A DNA stretch of 13,505 nucleotides, taken from contig CASFSH010000289.1 in NCBI GenBank assembly GCA_949297205.1, forward strand, positions 1 to 13,505, written 5' to 3'. Source of the DNA: an uncultured Bacillota bacterium (GTDB lineage: Bacteria; Bacillota; Clostridia; UBA1381). The notes below the pieces were generated by a model. The model saw only the letters and a list, made by a program, of their open reading frames with translations, ran no database searches and was not told where the DNA came from. Shown in pieces: positions 6,875 through 13,505 of the stretch (position 1 is its first letter; the number at the start of each line of letters is the position of its first letter). A program made the translations under genes and the position numbers.

Positions 6875-9493
6875 ATGAAAAAATTTATTCTTGCATTATT
6901 AATGTTGTCTGTTATGGGACAATATACTGCGGTAAGGGCGGCAGAATCTGACGCGATAAGATTTTATGTTTCGGGCAGTGCAGAGCAAAACGGTGACGGA
7001 AGTCTTGAATCACCTTTTAACACTCTTGATGCAGCAAAAAACGCAGTGAGAGAATTGAAGAAAAATGGTAATTATCCACAAAATGGCGTAACTGTTATGG
7101 TACGCGGAGGAAATTATTTTATTAGTGAAGGGTTAAATTTAACAAATGAGGACAGCGGGACAGCCGATGCGCCTGTGACATGGTGTGTATATCCAGGTGA
7201 GAGTGCAAAACTTATAGGAGGAGCTGAAATAACATTGGGGGATTGTACTCCTGTAACAGATGCCTCCGTATTGTCAAGAATGGATCCATCTGTATCGGGA
7301 AAGGTTTATGAGATTGATCTCGGTGCTATGGGAATAGAAGGATATGATGAACTTGACTGTACTGGACATGCTACATATTATACAAGGCTTTACGGTGTAA
7401 CCAAGCAAAGACAGCTTCCGGTTCCAGAAATTTTTTATAACGGAGAAGCAATGCCCTTGGCACAGTATCCCAATCAGGGAGAGTACATGACAATAGGAAA
7501 GGTAATCAGTACCGGAGATAATATGACAGAGTGGTATGAAAGTGATGATCCAAATAAACCTGATGCACCAGAACCCGGTGTTTTTACAGTTGATGATGAT
7601 CGTATAAAAAATTGGGCAAATGCTGATCAGGCATGGGTTTTCGGATATTGGAAGCATGACTGGTCGGATCAGACAATGCCGGTTGCATCTATTGATACAG
7701 AAAATAAAACCATAACACCGTATTATCAGAGTTATTATACTATAACTGCCGGACAAAGATTTTACATATTTAACTTGATAGAAGAGCTTGATGCTCCGGG
7801 TGAGTGGTTTTATGATAAAAATACCCAAAAATTGTATTTATATCCATTGGACAGCAACCCTCAGAGCAGTATGATATTGAGCTTTTCATCAAATCCTGTT
7901 ATCTCGTTAAACAATGCAGAAAATATAAAAATACGTGATTTTGAAGTAACCGGAACAAGAAATTGCGGAATACAGATAAGTAATTGTAAAAATATTTCGA
8001 TAAGTTATATGTCTATAAACAGACTGTCAGGTGAAGGAATGACGGCAACAGGTACTGGTATAACAATTGAAGGATGCCATATATATGATACAGGCAAAAA
8101 AGGAATTGATATAAGCGGCGGAGACAGATACACATTAACTTCCGGAAACAATGTGGTGTTTAATAACCATATTCATGATTTCGGAAGACTGGTAAAGACC
8201 TATGAGGGCGGAATAAGATATACCGGAAGTGTGGGAATTTTAATCAAGAATAATCTGATGTATAACGGTTCTCATTTGGCGGTTAATCCGGGCGGAAACG
8301 ACAATATATTTGAATATAATGAAATACACAGTGTTTTAAAAGAAGCTTCGGATATGGGAGCAATATATTCAGATCTCGGAATGACGCAAAGAGGAAATAT
8401 ATTCAGGTACAATTCTATACATGATTGCTATTCAAATACATCACAATCTCATAAAGTTCAGGCAATATACTTTGATAACTCATCGACAGGCAGTACCGCA
8501 TTTGGAAATATAATTTATAATATAGGCGGAGACGGCATCTTTATAAACGGTGGAAGAGACAATACAATCGAAAATAATATTTTTGCAAATTTGGAAAATT
8601 CAATTAACCTGACTGCTTCTGGAAGAGCAGTAAGCTGGGGTTGGTACGGAGCATGGCTGGACGGTACAAGAACTTACGGATTAAAAGGAGACAACATTGT
8701 TCCGTATACAAGCGAGCTTTACGCAAAGTATCCTCATATGACAAATATTCTTGATGATGATCCATCCCTACCAAAATACAATGTGCTTCAAAATAACGTA
8801 AGTTATAAAGTTGGGTCTGAATTTGACATAGATCCTCTTGCAAGCACAGGAAGCGGAGTAACAGTTGAGGATATGTATAATTACAGTACAATTATTGACG
8901 GTATTGAAACAGTAAAGGATGTAGGTTTCAGAAATGCGGCTGAAAATGATTTTGCATTGAATGAAGATTCATCGGTATACACCGATTTACCGGATTTTGA
9001 GCCGATTGATGCTGACAGAATAGGACTTGTAACAAGTCAGTTAAGAGGACTATTAAGCAATGATGCAATTGCCCTTGCAATAGGAAAGCCTGTTTCATAT
9101 GTAAACTGGACAAGGAAGGTTATTGACGAGGATAATATAGATGTTGTTCCTTTTATTGAGAATGATTATACATATGTTCCTGTACGTTTCCTGTGCGAGA
9201 GTCTTGGAGCAACAGTTGAATGGGAAGATAACAAGGCATATATAGATTATAACGGTGATGCTTTGGTATTTACACCAAACAGCATGACTGCTGATGTTGC
9301 AGGAAGTGAGGTTGAACTTGACGCTCCAATGCTTATAAAGAATGACAGAATATTTGTTCCTTTAAGAGCAGTGGGAGAAATTTTAGGTAAAAATGTTTTT
9401 TGGGATGACTGCGGACTGGTTATAGTAAGTGGCAGTGAAATAGAAAGCAAAATGAATGAAGATAGAATTTACGATTTGTATAACAGAATGTAA
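6875..9493 (+). CDS. GH141-like right-handed beta-helix glycoside hydrolase with copper-amine-oxidase-like stalk
   Basis: The protein has 872 residues. The start has AGAGAGG 8 bases upstream and a signal peptide (1-22, cleavage around VRA-A). The domain from about 27 opens with YVSGSAEQNGDGS and SPFNTLDAAKNAV, followed by VRGGNYFI and YPGESAKLIGG, a family-typical start. An insert carries AWVFGYWKHDW (253-263). A parallel beta-helix with many N/D-rich turns runs from about 340 to 600. Conserved landmarks include EASDMGAIY with Asp493, IYFDN with Asp534, GGRDNTIENNIF, and TNILDDDPSLPKYNV. The Asp pair is 41 residues apart; from memory this matches the spacing of the catalytic pair proposed for the GH141 fucosidase BT1002. 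Residues about 730-857 are a Cu_amine_oxidN1-type domain (YVPVRFLCESLGATVEW, FVPLRAVGEILGKNVFW), a surface stalk in Firmicutes and not an oxidase. It heads a likely three-gene operon. A fucosidase or xylanase role is inferred; GH120 and polysaccharide lyases share the fold. Confidence 0.8.
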   Translation: MKKFILALLMLSVMGQYTAVRAAESDAIRFYVSGSAEQNGDGSLESPFNTLDAAKNAVRELKKNGNYPQNGVTVMVRGGNYFISEGLNLTNEDSGTADAPVTWCVYPGESAKLIGGAEITLGDCTPVTDASVLSRMDPSVSGKVYEIDLGAMGIEGYDELDCTGHATYYTRLYGVTKQRQLPVPEIFYNGEAMPLAQYPNQGEYMTIGKVISTGDNMTEWYESDDPNKPDAPEPGVFTVDDDRIKNWANADQAWVFGYWKHDWSDQTMPVASIDTENKTITPYYQSYYTITAGQRFYIFNLIEELDAPGEWFYDKNTQKLYLYPLDSNPQSSMILSFSSNPVISLNNAENIKIRDFEVTGTRNCGIQISNCKNISISYMSINRLSGEGMTATGTGITIEGCHIYDTGKKGIDISGGDRYTLTSGNNVVFNNHIHDFGRLVKTYEGGIRYTGSVGILIKNNLMYNGSHLAVNPGGNDNIFEYNEIHSVLKEASDMGAIYSDLGMTQRGNIFRYNSIHDCYSNTSQSHKVQAIYFDNSSTGSTAFGNIIYNIGGDGIFINGGRDNTIENNIFANLENSINLTASGRAVSWGWYGAWLDGTRTYGLKGDNIVPYTSELYAKYPHMTNILDDDPSLPKYNVLQNNVSYKVGSEFDIDPLASTGSGVTVEDMYNYSTIIDGIETVKDVGFRNAAENDFALNEDSSVYTDLPDFEPIDADRIGLVTSQLRGLLSNDAIALAIGKPVSYVNWTRKVIDEDNIDVVPFIENDYTYVPVRFLCESLGATVEWEDNKAYIDYNGDALVFTPNSMTADVAGSEVELDAPMLIKNDRIFVPLRAVGEILGKNVFWDDCGLVIVSGSEIESKMNEDRIYDLYNRM

Positions 9494-9513
9494 CAGAAGG
9501 GGTTGAGTTTTGA

Positions 9514-12318
9514 ATGCGTAAAAAAATAATAACTGTATTAACCTGTGCATCATTGATTTTTGGAGGCGGTATATTACCGACAAAAGCAAAAGAAATTGAT
9601 TTGGTCAATTTGGATTTTGAAAATATGACATATGAAGAATTTTCACAATTGAGTAATGTGACGATCGACAGCGGAATAAACGGAGATATAATGTCGATTG
9701 AAGAAGAAAGCCCCGGTAATATGGCGTTTAAGCTGTTCCGTAAACATGAAAATGTTAAGGACAGTGAGACAAAGCTGGGATTTGTGTACAATTTGCCGCA
9801 GACAATAACTGACGGAAAGGTAAATGTGAGTTTCAGAATAAAATCAGAGAATGCATACCGTTCAAGATGGTCGGATTTGGGAAGTACGTTAACATCATCA
9901 GGCGGAAATAAAGTCTTTTTGTTTACACATTCTTCGTGGGTCTGGGGAATGGGAACAGGCGGACAGTATTGGTATACGGATATTAATAAGCAAGATTCTT
10001 GGATAACAATAAGTTATGAAGTGGATATAAAGAATAACAAATATACAATATATACCATAAAGGACGGAGTAACCTCATCAGCCTCCACAAAGGATTCAGG
10101 AACCGGAGATGTTTCTTCAATCAGATTTGAAATAGGTAAAAGAAATGTTTCATGGACCGAATCAAACGAGGACAGCGGACAGGATTTATTCTATTGGATT
10201 GATGATATTAAGGTTACCATTAACAAGCTTGGAGTATCAAATTCAAGTATAAGTGACGGGGCTGCGGATATTTATCCTGATGTTCCGATGATATTGGAAT
10301 TTGATTCGGCTTTAAATGATTCTTCGGTAAATACTTCCAATTTTATTCTGGAAAGTAATACAGAAAAAATACCGGTTAATGTATTAAAAGTTTCAGATAC
10401 AACGGTAACTGTTACACCGCAAAATAGTCTTAAATATAATACCGATTATAAATTAACAGTAAAAAAAGAAGTTACATCTCTAACAAATGAAAGCATGGCA
10501 GAGGATTATGTAGTATCATTTAAAACAATTTCTCTTTTTAAAACAAATCTGGAGGAAGGCGGAAGATATACCAATGGATTTGTACCGGAGATAAACATTT
10601 TACCTCAGACAGATTATGAGATGCAGATTTCATATAATGGCGGTGAATATACTCAGTATAATGGAGAAGCATTAAATGAAACAGGAAATTATACATTAAA
10701 GTTTTACGGTAACGATGCACAGGGAATAACACAAGAGGAAACAATAAGTTTTACCGTTATAGGAGCAGTTGTACCGGTGGCTGATAATGTAACTGTTTTA
10801 GGTACGCCGGTAATAGGGACAACGCTTACCGGATCATATGAATATTATGACGAAAATTCTGACCCCGAGGGGGAGAGTATTTGTAAATGGTATAGGGCTT
10901 CTTCTGCAGACGGCACATATACTGAAATACAGGGAGAAAACTCAAAGGAATATGTACTTACCGAGGCCGATGAAGATTCATATATCAAATTTGGCGTAAC
11001 TCCTGTATCAACGAAGGAACCATATATAGGAGAAGAAGTAATGAGTCAGGCGTTTACAGGACCTATGAATCCTGTAGTTAAAAATATTACGGTTACCGGA
11101 ACTGTTGCGGAAGGTAATGAACTTGAAGTAACATATGAATATTATGATGAAAATTCGGACGAAGAAATAAAAGAAGGTGAAAATGCCACAGTTGTAAATT
11201 GGTATTCATCGGAAAAAGAGGACGGAACTTTTGAAAAAATAGCTACGGGAATAAAATATATCTTAACATCAAAAGAAAATGAGCATTGGCTGAAAGTGGG
11301 TATAATACCGAAAAATGTAGGAAGCGGAAAGCAGGATAAGGAATTTTTCTCGGAAGTATTTGCCGGTGCTTCAGCTCCAATGGCAAAAGATGTTAAAATA
11401 ATCGGAACTCTTAAAGCAGGATCTGCAGTGGGTGTAGATTATAAATATGTAGACAATAACGGTGATCCTGAGGGAGCAACAAAGTTTGAATGGTATATCG
11501 GCGGTTCTTTGAAATCAACTAAGGACTCTATTACAATAGAATCCTCAGATAAAGGTAAAGAAATTTATGTTGTGGTAACCCCTGTTTCAACAGTTGAACC
11601 TTGTGAAGGTGAACCGGTATCAAGCAGCAAAGACAGAATACAGTCATCAAGCAGTTCAAGCGTTTCATCAGGCGGAAGAAATACCGGTTCGGGATTTGTC
11701 CCCGTAAAACCGGATGTAACAGATGATAAGGATGATACGGAAGATAACGTAAACGAAGACGATAATAATAAAGAGGAAAACAATCAGGACAGTATTGAAT
11801 TTACCGATATTTCTGATCACTGGGCAAAAAATGAAATAACGGCAATGGCTGACAAGGGAATTATTAAGGGTAAGACAGAGGAATTGTTTGCTCCCGACGA
11901 TAATATAACCCGCGCTGAATTTGCAGCTTTAATAACACGTGCATTTAACTTGCCTAAAGGAAATTCTGAATTTACTGATGTAAATGAAAATGACTGGTTT
12001 TATAATGATGTATCAGCTGCAGCACAGGCAGGATACATGAATGGATCGGACGGAGATTTCAGACCGTCGGAATATATAACAAGACAGGAAATTGCTGTTG
12101 TACTTTCAAATATAGCAAAGGACAAAGGCATGGAAACCGTAGAGAATGTTCCTGCATTTGAGGACAGTGATAAGATTGCGGACTGGGCAAAAGCTTCGGT
12201 GGAATATGTAACTTCTCTCGGACTTTTAAAAGGAATAGACGATAAAAACTTTGCTCCTCTTGATAATGCAACAAGAGCACAGGTGGTCGTAGTATTATCG
12301 CGTATAATTGAACAATAA
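9514..12318 (+). CDS. SLH-anchored multidomain surface protein, lectin-like and Ig-like modules
   Basis: The protein has 934 residues. The start follows AAGGGG by 11 bases, a slightly long gap, 20 bases after the previous stop; the signal peptide covers about 1-26. Residues 28-238 look like a jelly-roll or concanavalin-A-like domain (LDFENMTYEEF, KVNVSFRIKS, FYWIDDIKVTINK) and may bind a glycan. Residues 240-338 match the bacterial Big_5 Ig-like type (DVPMILEFDSALNDSSV, LKYNTDYKLTV). Residues 341-417 are another Ig-like unit. Three related modules follow at 420-517, 520-618 and 622-709. A Ser-rich then Asp/Glu/Asn-rich linker spans 710-760. Three SLH motifs lie at 761-810 (TRAE), 818-868 (TRQE) and 878-934 (TRAQ), well preserved, so binding to secondary cell wall polymer is likely. 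I recognise no catalytic domain. Its job is probably substrate capture or a scaffold next to the beta-helix enzymes. A lyase hidden in the N-terminal domain cannot be excluded. Confidence 0.85.
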   Translation: MRKKIITVLTCASLIFGGGILPTKAKEIDLVNLDFENMTYEEFSQLSNVTIDSGINGDIMSIEEESPGNMAFKLFRKHENVKDSETKLGFVYNLPQTITDGKVNVSFRIKSENAYRSRWSDLGSTLTSSGGNKVFLFTHSSWVWGMGTGGQYWYTDINKQDSWITISYEVDIKNNKYTIYTIKDGVTSSASTKDSGTGDVSSIRFEIGKRNVSWTESNEDSGQDLFYWIDDIKVTINKLGVSNSSISDGAADIYPDVPMILEFDSALNDSSVNTSNFILESNTEKIPVNVLKVSDTTVTVTPQNSLKYNTDYKLTVKKEVTSLTNESMAEDYVVSFKTISLFKTNLEEGGRYTNGFVPEINILPQTDYEMQISYNGGEYTQYNGEALNETGNYTLKFYGNDAQGITQEETISFTVIGAVVPVADNVTVLGTPVIGTTLTGSYEYYDENSDPEGESICKWYRASSADGTYTEIQGENSKEYVLTEADEDSYIKFGVTPVSTKEPYIGEEVMSQAFTGPMNPVVKNITVTGTVAEGNELEVTYEYYDENSDEEIKEGENATVVNWYSSEKEDGTFEKIATGIKYILTSKENEHWLKVGIIPKNVGSGKQDKEFFSEVFAGASAPMAKDVKIIGTLKAGSAVGVDYKYVDNNGDPEGATKFEWYIGGSLKSTKDSITIESSDKGKEIYVVVTPVSTVEPCEGEPVSSSKDRIQSSSSSSVSSGGRNTGSGFVPVKPDVTDDKDDTEDNVNEDDNNKEENNQDSIEFTDISDHWAKNEITAMADKGIIKGKTEELFAPDDNITRAEFAALITRAFNLPKGNSEFTDVNENDWFYNDVSAAAQAGYMNGSDGDFRPSEYITRQEIAVVLSNIAKDKGMETVENVPAFEDSDKIADWAKASVEYVTSLGLLKGIDDKNFAPLDNATRAQVVVVLSRIIEQ
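10771..11640 (+). repeat. Three tandem Ig-like module repeats in the SLH protein
   Basis: The modules occupy residues 420-517, 520-618 and 622-709. Each opens with a VxVxGTxxxG strand, then YEYYDENSD or YKYVDNNGD, a central Trp (KWY, NWY, EWY), and a VxPVST-like strand. The first two are clearly similar in DNA around 10837 and 11128 (codons for YEYYDENSD); the third is more diverged. The same module ends at residue 60 of the esterase protein at the window start. It belongs to the Ig-like repeats often seen in large clostridial and Paenibacillus surface proteins. Confidence 0.75.
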
Positions 12319-12347
12319 ACCGACAGAATGAAAGGATTGATTTTATT

Positions 12348-13505
12348 ATGAACAGAAAAGGAGTTATAATACGGTTAATATCCGTTGCCGCAATTGCTGC
12401 AATGTTTGCACAGTCGGTTTTCGCATTTCCGTCTGACGTTGATGATGTGCCGATAAAAGATATGACGGCAGGTGAGAGTACCGCAGGAACATTTTCGGAT
12501 GATAACGTAAAACGTGCATTTGATATTTTAAAATATATTGGAACAATAACAGAATCGGAAGAAGAATTTGAAGAAGATACCCCTGTTTCAAGAGGATATG
12601 CCGCTTCAGCGTTTGCAGCGCTGGTTTCGGGAGGGCCGACACCTTCGAAGCAGACGACATTTACCGACGTACCTGATTCGAATCCATATGCTTCAGGCAT
12701 ACAACAGGCTGTTGACCGTGGACTGGTTGATACTGACAGTGATAAATTTTATCCAAACAGAAATGCTTCTGTTGAAGATATTGCAGTAATGGCTGTGCGT
12801 GCTTTGAAACAGGATTATTTTGCTTATAAAAAATCTCTGCTGACAGCAGCTATGGATCTTGATTTGTTTAAAAATGTTACGTATTCTCAGGATATGATAA
12901 CAAAGGGACAGTTTATGATTGTTCTTGAAAATGTTTTAAAATCGGATTTTGTTACCATAGTAGGGATAGATCAAAACGGTAACTGTCAGTTTGAAATAAA
13001 CGAAGATGAAAATTACATGAATAATGTTTATAACATTTATCTTCAGGAGGGCATACTCACAGGTTACAAGTATTCTTCCATTTACGGAGACCTGGATTTA
13101 ACAAGTGATAAAATACAGATAAACAGGGCTACATTCTATACAGATGATACTGTTTCAATGGACTATGTTGGTTCTTATATAAATGCATATGTGGACAGAG
13201 AAAATGAAAATAAAGTTGTTGCATTGTGGCAGAACAGCAGAGAAACAAGCACATATTCCATTAACAGAGCTGATTTTGATACAATAACCGCAACAGATAT
13301 AAGATATTATCAGGGATCGGGCAGAATGAGAGTAAGAGTAAACGAGCAGGTGCCATTTATATATAATAACGTATATTACGGCAGTTATACCGAAGATGTT
13401 GCGGAGAATATTCTCCCTGAATGTGACAGAATAGTTGTAACAGATAATGACGGAGACGGAATCGGGGATGTGGTAAAAGGAGAAAAGTACACACATTATC
13501 TTATA
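12348..13505 (+). CDS. SLH-domain surface protein, 3' partial
   Basis: The frame is open for 386 codons to the window edge with no stop. The ATG follows AAAGGA by 11 bases, 29 bases after the previous stop, so it likely belongs to the same operon. A clear signal peptide spans 1-26 (cleavage after VFA). The N-terminal half carries SLH-like motifs at about 50-95, 104-153 and 157-200. The second is clearest (FTDVPDSNPYASGIQQAVDR), while the usual TRAE tetrad is altered in all three (SRGY, SVED, TKGQ). From about 270 a different beta-rich domain begins (VSMDYVGSYINAYVDREN, ALWQNSRET). It contains an EF-hand-like calcium loop, DNDGDGIGD, with Asp366, 368, 370 and 374. This layout recalls large clostridial S-layer-type proteins that place SLH at the N-terminus. 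No enzyme domain is visible in this part. A structural or anchoring role is inferred, and the missing C-terminus could change that. Confidence 0.85.
   Translation, partial: MNRKGVIIRLISVAAIAAMFAQSVFAFPSDVDDVPIKDMTAGESTAGTFSDDNVKRAFDILKYIGTITESEEEFEEDTPVSRGYAASAFAALVSGGPTPSKQTTFTDVPDSNPYASGIQQAVDRGLVDTDSDKFYPNRNASVEDIAVMAVRALKQDYFAYKKSLLTAAMDLDLFKNVTYSQDMITKGQFMIVLENVLKSDFVTIVGIDQNGNCQFEINEDENYMNNVYNIYLQEGILTGYKYSSIYGDLDLTSDKIQINRATFYTDDTVSMDYVGSYINAYVDRENENKVVALWQNSRETSTYSINRADFDTITATDIRYYQGSGRMRVRVNEQVPFIYNNVYYGSYTEDVAENILPECDRIVVTDNDGDGIGDVVKGEKYTHYLI

Noticed and set aside
7274..7828. - strand 184-codon frame inside the second beta-helix gene
   Set aside because: It lies wholly within a well-supported gene, has Cys/Ile-rich nonsense composition and no domain or start context.
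9062..9445. Copper amine oxidase enzyme activity
   Set aside because: Only the N1-type stalk domain is present; the catalytic domain with its topaquinone site is absent.
9481..9500. Tandem TAACAGAA copies around the stop codon at 9491
   Set aside because: Two copies of eight bases at a gene junction; too short to claim function, though it may reflect a small duplication.
12059..12700. - strand 213-codon frame across the junction of the last two genes
   Set aside because: It overlaps the SLH motifs of one gene and the signal peptide of the next, both clearly coding on the + strand; composition is not protein-like.

Overview
The window looks like a chromosomal segment of a low-GC, monoderm Clostridia-type bacterium. 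It is AT-rich, with purine-rich ribosome binding sites, Gram-positive signal peptides, S-layer homology (SLH) anchors and a copper-amine-oxidase-like stalk domain. The density of large secreted, multidomain, carbohydrate-related proteins resembles plant-polysaccharide specialists such as gut pectin degraders. That comparison rests on architecture only; no 16S or housekeeping gene is present to place the organism.

Left arm (1-5262, + strand): the 3' part of a large surface protein (Ig-like repeat, Gly-rich linker, three SLH motifs, SGNH/GDSL esterase, C-terminal beta-rich domain). After 30 bases comes a 1067-residue secreted right-handed beta-helix protein that I assign to the GH141-like family. 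A hairpin terminator closes this unit. A gene-free convergent interval (5263-5615) follows.

Centre (5616-6874): an AraC-family regulator on the - strand, with a well-formed sigma-A promoter (TTGACT-17-TATAAT). It is divergent from the next operon. The intergenic region holds an 11-base direct repeat (10/11 identical, 31 bases apart) whose second copy abuts the -35 position of a promoter with a reasonable -10 and no good -35. This is the arrangement expected for an AraC-type activator site.

Right arm (6875-13505, + strand): three tightly spaced genes, gaps 20 and 29 bases. They are a second GH141-like beta-helix protein with a stalk domain, a 934-residue SLH-anchored protein with no recognised catalytic domain (lectin-like fold, Ig-like modules, three SLH), and the start of an SLH-bearing surface protein that runs off the window. 

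Taken together the genes read as a cell-surface polysaccharide-utilisation locus: glycoside hydrolases, an esterase likely to remove acetyl groups, anchored binding proteins, and a local sugar-responsive regulator. The substrate is not shown by the sequence. Characterised GH141 members act on fucose in rhamnogalacturonan II and on xylan, so pectin or another decorated plant glycan is the leading inference. No transporters, RNA genes, mobile elements or CRISPR arrays were seen.
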